The translations under genes were made by a program, and so were the position numbers. DNA of 64,000 nt from Diadophis punctatus similis. Its lineage: Eukaryota; Chordata; Lepidosauria; Squamata; Dipsadidae. Every line of letters begins with the position of its first letter. Position 1 is the first letter of the stretch. This document shows positions 11,277-23,222 of this stretch, piece by piece. Under the pieces are notes generated by a model that did no database searches, was not told the DNA's origin, and saw only the letters and a list, made by a program, of their open reading frames with translations. The stretch lies in assembly GCA_023053685.1 (NCBI GenBank), contig JALIGW010000003.1, positions 51,976,496 to 52,040,495 on the forward strand. The letters run 5' to 3'.

Positions 11277-11969
11277 AATGACCATGTTAAAAAGGGACAT
11301 CTGCCCTTAATTTTGTAAAGTTGCAAGCAACATGAGCTAAAGCTTACACAGGTGACAAGGTTCGTTAGCATTGTTAAAAGTCTTTTGAAAATAAATGAGA
11401 TCTTCAAAGGCATGTTGTGAATCCACAAATATCAATGCACATTAAAAATAGCAACATAGCCTTTTACTGATCTTCGGGAAATCAACAGGCTCAAATTCAA
11501 AAGCAAACCTTCTTCGCTGCTGCATCCACTAGCATTTAGATATTAATGCAGACCAAATGTAATGTGATTAGTTACAAGGAAACAAAGGTTGTGCAGAGTG
11601 TTGTTTTGTTTCTTAATCTCAGCTTGACATTCAGATGAGTTGCTGAATTCTCTGCACAGACACAGCCCTGAGAGGCTGTTTAGGTACCGTAGTTCTGAGC
11701 CCTCATCCCAAAATATCATCTGTTGCCTAGTGCTCTGATTGGCTGTGGGAAGAAGGACTTTATTGGTGGAAAATGCAGGAGGGAGGAAAAGTAGCTAGGA
11801 CAGCAGAGTCAAAATAATAGTTGCTTGTTTGTAGTATCTATGCACAGAGCATAGAGGAAATGCTGAGTGAAAACCCTTTCACTCGATGCATAATCAAGAC
11901 TGCATAAGGACAAGAACACCTGCTTGAGACTAGACAGAAATGCATGCAGTCATTTGAATATGTATGCTT
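11277..11969. other. No gene recognised; paired CCAAT boxes
   Basis: No supported reading frame. Two inverted CCAAT boxes lie close together: 'ctgattggctg' near 11736 and 'ttattggtgg' near 11761. Such pairs occur in promoters, but no transcript start or exon can be shown. Confidence 0.4.
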
Positions 11970-11971
11970 AT

Positions 11972-12366
11972 ACAGGTAGTCCTCAACTTAACAATAGTTT
12001 GTTTAGTGACCATTCAAAGTTACAACGGCACTGAAAAATGTGACTTATGACCGTTTTTCACGGTTGCAACCCTTGTAGCAATCCCTATGATCATGTGATC
12101 AAAATTCAGATGCTTGGCAACTGGTTCATACTTATGACCATTATTCTGTCCCGGGGTCATGTGATCACCTTTTGTGACCTTCTGACAAGCAAAGTCATTG
12201 GGGAAGCCAGATTCTCTTAACAACCCAAGTTCCTAACTTATCAACTGCAGTGATTCACTTAACAACTGCGGTTAGACAGGTCGTAAAATGGGGCAAAACT
12301 CACTTAACAAATGCCTCACATAACAACAGGCATTTTGGGCTCCCAATGTGGTCGCAAGTCGAGGAC
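11972..12366. repeat. Palindrome-ended interspersed repeat (about 395 bp)
   Basis: Starts 'acaggtagtcctcaactta' and ends 'gtcgcaagtcgaggac', so the termini are imperfect inverted repeats. Interior phrases such as 'gttaagtgaatcactgcagt' recur, on either strand, at 14774-15520 and 63803-64000. An unclassified but abundant squamate-type repeat, non-coding; probably a non-autonomous DNA transposon. Confidence 0.65.
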
Positions 12367-12439
12367 AATCACACATACAAATTATTATTGAAAATAAAAC
12401 ATGAAAGTTTGACAAGAGTTTTTGTACTTATTTATATTA

Positions 12440-12575
12440 AGTGTCCCAAGATGGACAAGTCCCTGCAGTTTTCTGGACAAGGTTTTTCAGAAGTGGTTTG
12501 CCATTGCTTCCTTCCTAGGGCCGAGAGTCACTTGCCCATGGTTACACAGCTGTGAGCAACCCAGCTGTGAGCCAC
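12440..12575 (-). repeat. CORE/MIR-type SINE fragment
   Basis: Contains 'agtggtttgccattgcttcc' and 'gagtcacttgcccatggtta', read on the minus strand as the core and 3' part of a MIR-like SINE. The tRNA-derived head is lost. Confidence 0.55.
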
Positions 12576-13880
12576 ATCAAAGGAGACTGGGAAATTCAGA
12601 TTATTTAAAAATATAAGGAATCAATGGCTGTAGATCAGGCTTCCATAATTGAGGCTTTTCTGGGCTGGCACAGTTTTGTGAGTTCCTGAGAGATCACAAA
12701 GGCATGAATATGTAGTCTATATGATTCCTGCATGATTACATTTACTGCAATACTTCTATAATGTGCTCAACCAAAGGGCTGGGAATATGGAAAACTATCA
12801 TCGTAACCAAGACGGGGATGGCAACTGGTTAGGAAGGTTTTCTTGCAGCCGGAAAAAAAAAATCTGCTTAAAGCCCCAATGAGCATTTCAGTTGATCAAA
12901 CATTTCTTAGCCAGGTAATTTTTTGCTCTCGCCAATGATTTCGCCAATGAGTTACAACTTCTTTGGCAGTGGATTTAGACAAAGATGTTCAAAGGCTGAT
13001 TTTCGTCCCTCCCTTCATAAAGATGTTTAGCTTCATTATGCTAGAACATTTATTTCATCTATTTTCTGCAGGCAGGAAGTTTAAAAGGGGAGGGGGAAGA
13101 AACAGCCTTTGCGTTTTGTCATTAAATGTTGGTATTTTTATATATTAAAAAAAAATCTCTTGAGGATCTTTGTGGCACCGAATGCAGCATCGTGGTATTC
13201 CTTCGGGAGGAAAGGAAAGATCTGCCACAGCAACGGAATCAGGATCTCTCTCTTATAAGATTCCTCCTTGCTCTGATTGAGAAGCAGAATAAAAAAACTG
13301 ATAAATAGGTCTGCCTGTTGAAAGGGAACTGAAGAGTAAATTACTGTAATAGAAAATGGCTTAAGTAGCAGTGTACGGTTCAACTCCTTTTACCGCAAAA
13401 TCCATAGTGTTAATTGCTTATTGACTCTTTGGTGTGGTGACATCATCGCCAGCCAACCAAAGGCTCTCATGCAAATGAAATAAGAAGTAAAAAAGATAGA
13501 AAGAAGCTGAGTGGCTTTACCCAAGTCATGTATGGGTCTAAGATCAGTGCTGCAGTGGGTTGCAGACAGGAGGGGCTCTTAGGAACCAAATTTCTGTTTT
13601 TCCTCGAGTAGTCAAGATAAAGCAAGAAAAAGTGGGGAGGGCTGCTAGAACTAGGTTCCCTGGCTTATTGTCTGAATGTTAGGGCCCAGGAGGATTTTGG
13701 AATTTGTTCTCAGTGAAGTCAAAGGGGATTTCTACACTAGCCATTCTGATCTGCGTCACAGAAACAAAGGACAAAATTTTCAGGCTTAGGTATCCAGCTT
13801 AGATATTGCACCCAGCTGCTAATAGGATGTACTGTACCAACCATTCTACATATATTCTCTTTTTGGTTGTGTTGTTTTCT
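12576..13880. other. No gene recognised
   Basis: Non-coding. Several short frames near 12960-13380 overlap on both strands, with no recognisable domain or splice context. Confidence 0.55.
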
Positions 13881-13884
13881 TTTA

Positions 13885-14330
13885 GAAATAAAAAGAAGGA
13901 TATGTCCTACCTGTTAACGACTACTTCAGCTTCAACCGCAATAATACACGAGCTCACAATAGATGCAAACTTAATGTAAACCGCTCCAAACTTGATTGCA
14001 AAAAATTCGACTTCAACAACAGAGTGGTTAATGCCTGGAACACTTTACCTGACTCAGTAGTTTCTTCCCCAAACCCCAAAAACTTCAACCTCGGATTATC
14101 TACCATCGACCTCACCCGATTCCTAAGAGGTCGGTAAGGGGCGTGCATAAGTGCACAATCGTGCCTAGCGTCCCTGTCCTAATGTACCCATATATTCATA
14201 CCTCTTTTACTTTTATTCATGCTTGTACTATTACATATATATTCAATCATGTTTTACTGTTTATACTTTGCTTATAATCATTTATGCTTGACAAATAAAC
14301 AAATACAAAATACAAAATACAAATATCCTG
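13885..14330 (+). mobile_element. CR1 LINE 3' end
   Basis: The C-terminus of a CR1 reverse transcriptase can be read from about 13920: 'FDFNNRVVNAWNTLPDSVV' and a final 'LTRFLRGR' before the stop at about 14137. The 3' UTR begins 'ggggcgtgcataagtgcac' and ends in (AATAC)n near 14290-14330. It is 5'-truncated, as most CR1 copies are. A matching minus-strand fragment lies near 27740-27822. Confidence 0.8.
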
Positions 14331-14770
14331 GACACACCCTGAGCATCTCTAGGTCGAAAGTCCCCACTTCTTTGATGGTTAAATATGAGCTTTGCTATAT
14401 GTGCAGCATAGAAAAGGTGATATTGGAATGCTTGTCCCGAGCTGTGCTGCTAGACAACATGAAGGGATTGATGTTTTCTTGAAGTAAGGTAAAAGTCACA
14501 TTTTAAACCAATTTATTTCTGCCTCTTTCTAAGGGTGATGCCAGGACAAAGGAATAGAAATAAAAGTTCTTAAGAAAACTTAAGAACACTTTTTTTAATG
14601 CTATGCAGTATGGTCTACTGCTCTCTCCATCTCTGAAAGATACATCTCCATCTCTGTCAGCTTCCTCTTTGGCCACTCTTCTAATTTAAAGCATTTCCTC
14701 CTCTTTCTATCAGCTGTCAGCAAGGAACAATGACATCCGAAATTTTGTTGCCCAGTTGAGCATATTTTAG
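14331..14770. other. No gene recognised
   Basis: Non-coding sequence between the CR1 tail and the palindromic repeat. Confidence 0.5.
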
Positions 14771-14773
14771 CTC

Positions 14774-15520
14774 CTTACAGGTAGTCCTCAACTTACCAAC
14801 CCAATGTCAGGGTTCCAAATAGCATCCAAAACCAAATCAGAGTCCGAGGCAAAGTATTCCCCAAAATTCCAATTTATTAACAGAGCCATGTTGGCACATC
14901 TGTGAGAAACCCGAATCTAAAGCCACGAGGGTTTCTCCACCCAGTTTAAAGTTCATTCCCTTGTTCCCACGCCCACAAGTTCATCACGTTGACCATTCGT
15001 CTTGTGCCAACGTGTCCATTACTCCCATCAGCTTCCGACCAGGTGCCCAACAAAGGATGACCTTGAAAACCTAAAACCTAAAAGGAATTTGTTATGGCTA
15101 CATGTCTACATTGCTCATGCAACAGCTCCTCCCAAATTCCCACAGCAAGAGTACATTCTAAAGCATCCAGTGTGGCAGGCCAAAGTCTCACTTAATATGG
15201 CTTCGGCCTGACACACAACTGGGACCAGAATTGAGTTGCACTGAATTTCATCACCTTCTTTGCCATAATTGTTAAGTGAATCACTGCAGTTGTTAAGTGA
15301 GTCATTCAATCATTAAGTGAATTTGGATTGTCCCACTGACTGCTTGTTGGCTGGGAAGGCCACAAATAACAACCACATAACCCTGGGATGCTGCAACCAT
15401 TGCAAATATTTGCCAGTTGCCAAATGCCCAAATTTTGGTCACATGACCATGGAAATGCTGTAGTAAGTGTGAGGACCAATTGTAAGTCAAATTTTTTCAG
15501 TGCTGTTGTAACTTTGAGGC
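14774..15520. repeat. Palindrome-ended repeat split by a solo LTR
   Basis: Left part 14774-14804 ('acaggtagtcctcaacttac') and right part 15214-15520 ('gttaagtgaatcactgcagt', 'ggtcacatgaccatgg', 'ttttttcagtgctgttgtaa') belong to the repeat family of 11972-12366. The LTR at 14805-15213 interrupts it. Confidence 0.7.
14805..15213 (-). mobile_element. Solo LTR (409 bp)
   Basis: Starts TGTCAGGGTTCC and ends 'cttcggcctgaca', giving the TG...CA ends and short inverted repeat TGTCAGG/CCTGACA of LTRs. On the minus strand there is an AATAAA near 14880, so the LTR reads leftwards. Flanks cccaa (14800-14804) and cacaa (15214-15218) are a 5-bp duplication with one mismatch. No internal retroviral or Gypsy genes remain; the superfamily is undetermined. 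Confidence 0.7.
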
Positions 15521-16494
15521 TTACAAGAGATAAGCAAATAAAGCAAAATAAAATTATTGCAATGTAATGCGGCCAAAACTCTAAGTAAAACTTATCCCAA
15601 ACATACTGTAGACATACATCTTAGCCCCAACTCCTGGGGGTGAAAGCCAGGTTTTGAAGCCTTCCAAAGGCTAGTAGGGTTGGGTCCATCCAAATCTCAG
15701 GGGGGATTTAAGGATTGGTGTGAATTTGAAAAATGAAATTGTTTAGGCTGCATTAAGGCAAGCTATTGGAATCAGCAAGGACGTTTTGGACATTTTAAAG
15801 ATTTCTCTCTCCAGACTGGAGTTTTCAACTCGACTTTTCATTATTTTGTAAAAACCATCCCTTTTTTAGTGTGTTATGATGGTGAGCAACAGGAGGTGGA
15901 TTGGGGGAAGTAAAAACATAAACACATATGTAGGTTGTAAAAAGGATAGGAATTATATACAGCTAAGCAGCCTACAGTTTGGTTGTAAAAATGAGTAGGT
16001 GGACAAGATGGAATCATTGGAAAGTAAATACTGCAGGAGAAATGATAGCAGCTTATGCTGGAGAATAACCAGGAGAGAAATTGATATGACCACAATTCTG
16101 GATAGACATTATTATACCCAGCAGCAGTTAATCTGATCTAGCTCTGGAAAAAGGGCTGCACAGTAGCATATGATGACCAAGGGATGACCATTTACTGAAA
16201 GCAAATAATTCATATACTTTTGCCACAAATAGGCAGGCTTTGGATAATTTTCCTCAATGAATAAATGAACAAGTCTTATGGTTTAATTGGATTCTCTTTA
16301 TCTAGTTTTAGAACTTGTGTGGAGAACTGATCACTTTTTAAGTCATATGTAGAATTACTGAAAAATCAAAAGGATTCACCAACTTCTAAGCACCATTATA
16401 TTTTACATACCCCTGTTGCTCTTAGAAAAATATTTTTAATCTGGAACAAGAAGTGACAATAGAAGAATAGAAGTTCTGAGCTGGGAACTAGTTA
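15521..16494. other. No gene recognised
   Basis: Non-coding sequence without an identifiable repeat. Confidence 0.55.
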
Positions 16495-16502
16495 CAATAG
16501 AT

Positions 16503-16617
16503 CAGAGGTCATCAAACTTGGCAACTTTAAGACTTGTGGACTTCAACTCCCAGAATTCTCCAGCCAGCTGGAGTTGAAATCCACAAGTCTTAAAGTTGTC
16601 AAACTTGGGGACCCCTG
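16503..16617. mobile_element. Palindromic hAT-type MITE
   Basis: Near-perfect hairpin: 'actttaagacttgtggactt' is answered by its inverse at the other end. Termini CAGAGGTCATCAAACTTGG and 'caaacttggggacccctg'. Flanks caatagat and caatggac match at 6 of 8. Related to the palindromes at 17219-17353 and 43902-44047. Confidence 0.8.
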
Positions 16618-17210
16618 CAATGGACATTGATATGCCCAAGGGGGAACATCAGTATTCCCAGGGTATTGATTTAAACTGCAGGTAAGAAAAGCATCTTTAT
16701 CCATTTATTACTCTATCTTTTATTACTCATTGCTTTAATTCTTGCTTTTTCACATCTTCCTATTTGTTTAGTACTTGTTCTTCTTCAAGTGGTGGCTAGA
16801 GGACATAAAGCTTTCATTTTTGCAGAAATGAACGCATGAAGAAAATGTCAGGGTAAGGAGCCAAACTATGCATTGTAGGAGCTTGGGTGTAGCATGCACA
16901 AACTTTAGCACATCTCTTCCAATATGAGACAAATAATGTTGTAAATATATTGCAGGGTTGGGATGTATTGTGGATTCACTTCTTATGACATCAATGGATA
17001 ATAGGTATAAATATGCCACAGAATCGGTGTTCATGCTTGCTAAGGTCTCTGCTTTACCTGAATTGGATTTGATTTATTTGCTTAATATTTCTTTAACATA
17101 TGGGAATGTGAAGTATCATGCAGCAAAGCACCAACCTCTAACATAATTCTTCCAGGACTAACTGTGGCCTCCAGTTGGAATATAAAATGGGTGGCTAGAC
17201 ACAATGGTTT
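16618..17210. other. No gene recognised
   Basis: A/T-rich non-coding DNA; opposite-strand frames at 16768-17146 show no domain. Confidence 0.5.
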
Positions 17211-17218
17211 GTTTAGAT

Positions 17219-17353
17219 CAGTGTTTCTCAACCTTGGCAGTTTGAAGATGTGTGGACTTCAACTCCCAGAATTCCACAGCCAGCAACGCTGGCTGGGGAA
17301 TTCTGGGAGTTGAAGTCCACACATCTTCAAACTGCCAAGGTTGAGTAACACTG
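17219..17353. mobile_element. Palindromic hAT-type MITE, first of a tandem pair
   Basis: Termini CAGTGTTTCTCAACCTTGGC and 'gccaaggttgagtaacactg'; arms of about 60 bp are nearly perfect inverted repeats. The duplication GTTTAGAT stands at 17211-17218 and again at 17354-17361. Confidence 0.9.
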
Positions 17354-17361
17354 GTTTAGAT

Positions 17362-17606
17362 CAGTGGTTCTCAACCTTCCTAATGCCACAACCCACGACC
17401 CGCCCCTGCGCCCGTGCCGTGCCCCACCCCGCCGCCGTGCCTGCTGCCGCCATTTGGGTTCTTTTACCTTCTGCGCATGCGCCGAGCGTTCTGCGCATGC
17501 GCAAAGGGTAAAAGAACCCAAATGGCGGCATCTGGGCGAAGTCTCCCGACCCCTGTTAAAGGGTCGTTCAACCCTGGGGTCGCGAGCCCCAGGTTGAGAA
17601 TCGCTG
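17362..17606. mobile_element. hAT-type MITE, second of a tandem pair
   Basis: Termini CAGTGGTTCTCAACC and 'ggttgagaatcgctg'. The flanks are GTTTAGAT on both sides (17354-17361, 17607-17614), so it shares a target duplication with its neighbour. An internal GC-rich hairpin covers about 17447-17527, with 'gccgccatttgggttctttt' answered by its inverse and two 'tgcgcatgcgc' blocks. Confidence 0.9.
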
Positions 17607-17614
17607 GTTTAGAT

Positions 17615-19475
17615 GCATGCTCGCCTATCTGTTAAAAAAAAAGACAAAAAGACTTCTGGGGATGGTAGCAGAGATGAGGCGGTAGAAGAAAGCAATTTAA
17701 TTAGTCTATCTTCTATTAAATGGATGTTTTTGTGAGTGATCATATCCACCATGGGAACCATTTTGTAAGATTACCCAGGGTGTGATTTCACAATTTAGAA
17801 TATGTCCACTAGTGCCAAAAACGTAGCTGCCCCTGTTTAGGTTATGCCATTAATATGGAAAGTATGACACAAAGGACATGGAGATAGTAATTTTTTTTTG
17901 TCTACCATAAACTTTACTCCTATTGTTCTTGCTCTTTGTAGAAAAAGGGATACAGTAGCACAGTTAGGAACTGCAATTGAAGGGGCACCAGATAATCCTA
18001 CCAGTAACCATTCACAGTGGCATATGATTATTTAGTGAAAAGGTCAAAAAGAGCCAAGAACAGGGTCAAATAGGCCTTCAGAACTTCACCAGCCCTTGAG
18101 GCAATTCCAGACTCATGAATAAACTCTATTCCAAGTGTGCATTTATATAGCATTGACGAGAGGCGAAGTTTATCTCACAAAGGAGAAAATAGATCTTTTC
18201 CGGACATCAGACATTAGAAAAGAAACTGCAGTTTAAAAGTCTAAGTAAAAATATTTATTTCGATACAAAACAATAAATCCTCATTAGTCTACATTGCTGA
18301 TATAAAAAAATAGGTCTTGCTTCGATAGAAGCTAGGAACAAAAGAATGAACGGAGAAAGGAATGTGCACATGCATACAAGAACATCAATCACGTGCTCAG
18401 GAATAAACCATTATATTAGATAGGGATGCATCTCCCTGCATATACATATAACAGGCAATAATCACTGTGTGACAAGCATAAATTGCACACTGGGAAGGCT
18501 TAAACTTCTTTCTTTTCCTGGAGCTGTGTCCCAAATTAAAGTGCAAGGAGCTTCTTTTAAGAACCACTACCAAAAGCTCCAGAGGTGATTTTTACCATGA
18601 ATCTCTTTTATCATAACCAGTCTGGTTCTTAGGCTGTCAGGTATATCACTTCTCAGGAGTGTCTTAGTTTTTTTTTAAGATATATGAATTGTGGCAATCA
18701 CAATCCACTTCTGAATTGGGACATATTAGTGCAATATTTTTTTCCCATTGCAACTGTAAAAGTAATGCAGCTTTATTCAAGGGAAATCATCACTTTTGGG
18801 AAATCATCTAATGAGAATCCATCTCGGCTACCAATGTAGCTTTTGAACACAAGTCAAGGTGTGTTTTTTCATGTTAACTGTCTTCATGAAGGAAAATTAT
18901 CCTGTGGATTTTTACTACCAGTTCTCATTCAATTTGATGGGGACTCTAGCTTTTTTTAAAAAATAAAAAATCTGTGAAATTCTCATAGATGAAAGATTGG
19001 GGCACTTTTGCACTTATATAGGTTTGAGGTAGACGACAAACATTGGTGAATGCTTACTGTTCATCATACAATAGCTCCCAGCATTGTGTAGTTGCAATTC
19101 TGTCTTCTCAGGCCTCACCTAAATGCCACTGAGAAGTTGGGAATTCCTTTAATTGGGTGTTTTTTTAGACTGGGAAGTACAGTATAGGCATCTAAGGAGG
19201 CTTCCAAGTGATTGAAAGATATGTAACAGAAAGCATTACCAACAGTAGTACTTTTCTGCCACTTCCAATAAGAAGCTCAAAGTCAAGCCAAGTCTCTCTT
19301 CTTCACCCATGAAAATCATCCCCCATCCCACCCCACCTACTCCAGTTAAATGCCCATAGGGTGATAGGGTTTGTTTTAAATGGATAAAAAGATCTGTGCT
19401 GCTCATTATCAAAATCTGAGTGGAAGTGAGGACGCCGCTGAACCTGATGCTGGTAGGCAGAGGCAAAATTGCTTT
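17615..19475. other. No gene recognised
   Basis: Long non-coding stretch. No splice-flanked coding segment or mobile element stood out. Confidence 0.55.
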
Positions 19476-19482
19476 TTTCTTG

Positions 19483-19551
19483 TTTTGCTCCCCAAAAATT
19501 AAGGTGTGTCTTATACTCCGGTGCGTCTTATACTCCGAAAAATACGGGTAA
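19483..19551 (+). mobile_element. Mariner-type MITE terminal fragment
   Basis: Contains 'gtgcgtcttatactccgaaa' and ends 'aatacggg' before TA, the right terminus of the family at 1-212 and 27348-27723. The phrase 'cttatactccg' is duplicated. Confidence 0.7.
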
Positions 19552-19789
19552 GTTAGGAAAACAAAAGCCTTTATTTCAGAGGAAGAAATGTATTAAAAAT
19601 GGCAAGATATAATTTGGCAATATTAATGAAAAGATATAAAGAACTTGAAAGTAGCATATACTGTACCAGGAAAGTGTTTCGCCTCATAATCCTACCTTCA
19701 GATGTTACGATTACCAGAAAAACTGGTCTATTGTATTTCCTTTCACTGAAATGTGATGCCAATCACTTTAATCTTTTTAAAGTAAGTGA

Positions 19790-20360
19790 TTTTTTTTTAT
19801 AGTCAGCCTCTGGATATGACGCTGAGCACGGGCACTCAACTTCTTTGGTCGACCATGGCGAGGCCTGTTCTGAGTGGAACCTGTCCTGTTAAACCGCTGT
19901 GTGGTCTTGGCCACTGTGCTGCAGCTTAGTTTCAGGGTCTTGGCAATCTTCTTATAGCCTAGGCCATCTTTATGTAGAGCAACAATTTGTTTTTTCAGAT
20001 CCTCAGAGAGTTCATTGCCATGAGGTGCCATGTTGAACTTTCAGTGACCAGTATGAGAGAGTGAGAGCGATAACACCAAATTTAACACACCTGCTCCCCC
20101 TTCACACCTGAGACCTTGTACCACTAACGAGTCACATGACACCAGGGAGGGAAAATGGCTACTTGGGCCCCATTTGGACATTATCTCTTAGGGGGTACTC
20201 ACTTTTGTTGCCAGCAGTTTAGACATTAATGGCTGTGTGTTGCATTGTTTTGAGGGGACAGCACATTTACACTGTTATACAAGCTGTATATTCACTACTT
20301 TACATTGTAGCCAAGTATCATTTCTTCAGTGTTGTCACATGAAAAGATATACTTATATAA
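19790..20360 (-). mobile_element. Tc1-like transposon remnant
   Basis: Holds the N-terminal transposase frame (20031 downwards) and, to its right, the 5' non-coding part with the typical 'gtactcacttttgttgccag' and 'tggctgtgtgttgcattgtt' phrases. The left side breaks off inside the transposase. No complete inverted repeats. Confidence 0.8.
19798..20031 (-). pseudogene. Tc1-like transposase, N-terminal fragment
   Basis: About 78 codons from an ATG: 'ELSEDLKKQIVALHKDGLGY' begins the first helix-turn-helix, 'STVAKTTQRFNRTGS' ends it, and 'RPRHGRPKKL' is the GRPR-like AT-hook linker before the second HTH. Full Tc1 transposases are about 340 residues with a DDE triad; here the frame is cut before the catalytic domain, so it cannot transpose. 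The surviving part has no stop. Confidence 0.85.
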
Positions 20361-23105
20361 TCCTTCCTTCTCCTTTGGCCATGATAAATACTTAGTGTAG
20401 GTTAGCTTAGATAACCTGATTATCTAGTATCTTCCAGCTTTATGATTCTCTACAACCAAGAATAATGGATGAGCATGGTCAGCAATATTGAATTACTACA
20501 GACATGAGAAGACTATCGCGGAGATGACTCATGTACAGGAGAGGCAAGCCACCTCTTCAAGAATATTCTTCAACTAGACATTCTTGTGAACTCTTAGATA
20601 TGAACATGCTGAGTGGAAAATTCTGGTAGTTGAAGGTCACACAGTTGTGGATAACCAGACTGAGGAAGGTACTTTGTGGATTTTCCTTCTAATGTGCAAG
20701 CCATTTTGTGTGTGTGTTGTGTTTGTAGTGGGACAAGCACTGGCTTCCCCGAATCCCCTGATTTTTCTGCAAGAGCTGCCTCATCCTATCTACATAAAAT
20801 GTCCAATCCTGCCCACCCCTTTGCTTTCCATTCCTTCTGTGTCCAAACTAAAATGTTAAAATTTTAATTGAACCCGGCCTTCCTAAGTCTGAAAAGGGTG
20901 CTGCCTTGATGTAAAATGAGAAATATAGGATGGAGGATTTCTTCACACTTCCCTACCTCCTCCTAACATGCATACATAGAATCTCTCTTTTGCTCTTCAG
21001 TTCTTCAATATAATTTCTTTTCATTTGAAACAAAGGAGGTATACATCCCTTCTTTCCCACTAAGGTATATTGTCTGTTTCCAAGGCGATGCACAGAACAG
21101 CTATTTGTTTATTTTAAATCCAGTTTATTTACTGCTATTGCTCCTTCCTCTATGTATTCCTCTGCTTAGTCCAAGCTGTGGAGGGCAGTGCCAAGCAACT
21201 GAAGCAGGCAGGGCACACCTGCACTGGTTTATAATAGAAAAATCCTAGCCTCTAAATCTGAATGCAATACTATCAATGAGACATTATGGAGCATTCATAT
21301 GACAAAACGTATGTCAGGGGAAAAAAACTCTTATCTTTTACACGGGGACAACTCAAGATGAATGTAAGTTATCTCAACATTGTTTTGTGAAGAAACCAAG
21401 GCCGTATCATGAGGACATGTTCTCTGAGGATAGATACAGAAGCAAGTTTCTTGTGTGGTTCAAAAAGGACCGGCAAAGACAAAATAGAATCACAAAGCAA
21501 ACAACGTGTATATATAGTCCTCTCTCATATTGTTAAATCTATTTAGGGATTGTGTTTCAAGGTAGAGAAAAGGTTAACTAAAATAGATTAATTTAACTGC
21601 CAGCTGCTAAAGAAGTTGAAATTAAACAACCAAAAAAGAAAAAAAACTTGAAATAAGAACAAATTTAATTCCAAGCGCTTACCCCCCTGGCAAATGACTC
21701 TTAAGATGCTAAGACAATTTTGAGTTCTATAGTAATGTAATAAGTTAATGAATACAAAATCATTCTTTGTGTTAATAGTTTTTCCAGCAGACATTTTTTC
21801 CCAAAGAAACATCACCAAACTTAATTATTTCTCCATTTCACTGCTAGCACAAATCAGTATCAAAGTAAAAAATAAATCCTGCAAAGATGTAATGATTCTT
21901 TGAAGTATCTCTTAATTTGCTCATTGGTCCACAATCCTTAAAAAAATAAAGATGAATATTGATCAGTCTTTAGCGTTCTATAAATTGTTTTAATCATGCC
22001 AGGTCAATTACATAATATTTAGACAGGCCAATTTGTTTCCATACTTCCACCCAAGATCAATCATACTTCAATCATTTGACATTTAAAATGACCTCTGGCT
22101 ATTTTTCACCTGTGACATGCCTCAAGATGAAAAAGTTTTTACTTCACAGCTAAATTTTATACATTCAAAAACCATGGGAAACAATGCAACCTTTAGATGA
22201 GTCCTGGGTACAAAGCCAATATATTCTAGAACTTAATTTGCACTCCTGTGGAGACCTCTCATTCTAAGATTATAACTGATGCAGACATTGCGTAACAAGT
22301 CACATTTACTGGTTCTCCTAATTTTCTATTTGTTATTTTTATTTTAACTGCTCGAAGATTTTTTCAAACTTGTGAAAACTAATTAGTGCTCAAAAAAATG
22401 TTAAAATGACTACTTTACAACCTCAAGTTGACCTAATAAAAGTATTATCCTAACAGAATTCTGGATTCTAAAGAGGTGTTCTTAGATGATATCATTTTAA
22501 AATAATTATTCCTTCAACTTTAAAGAGGTGCAATTAAAATCCAGTGTTGTACTGGATACTTGGTGCAGGCCCTGTTCATCTATGATGATTAATTGTTCAT
22601 TTTTTAAAACCAATATTTTCATTTGTGCTAAAATGTCTACAAAAGATTTTTTTCTCTGCAGCTATATTAAAATATATTGAAATATTTGTGCAGTACAGAA
22701 ATGAAACTGAAATTTAAAATGTTTTGATAAAAATTTTAAATGGGTTCAAATGATAAAGTATTCTAAATATGGTTATATTTTCAATTTCCAAGAGTTCCAT
22801 ACCAACAACTATGAGTGACTTATGGATGATTTAAAGCAAGTAGTAAAATCTATTAAAACATGCTTCAGTAATCATTTTCCTATTGATTTCACTTTTCCCT
22901 TAGTGTTTTCATTAATGTTAAACGCTTTTAGTCTGATTTTTAAGTTATGAAATTTCTATTACTCAACAGTTGTTCATTGAAAAATAGAAATTAAGCTTAA
23001 CATTTGATTGAAGAAGAAACTGAATATTCCAAATTACCAATTCTTCCTTCAATTATGTTATACCCACCAATATGGGTAATACATATAAAACAACCAATAA
23101 AGGAG
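20361..23105. other. No gene recognised (2.7 kb)
   Basis: A/T-rich, repeat-poor DNA, most uniform at 21900-22990. No coding exon could be supported. Confidence 0.55.
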
Positions 23106-23109
23106 AATA

Positions 23110-23222
23110 TTTGTAGCTCAGGGTTGAAATGGAGGGTCCTTGGTACTCTCTGAGCTTGCTTGTTTTCTTGCAGATGTTTCATTACCCTAACTATAGGTAA
23201 CATCAACAGTGCTAGTAAGGAG
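23110..23222 (-). mobile_element. Penelope-like element 3' fragment (tentative)
   Basis: On the minus strand 'atgaaacatctgcaagaaaa' then 'ctcagagagtaccaaggacc' resembles the downstream part of squamate Penelope-like copies. Short and non-coding. Confidence 0.4.
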
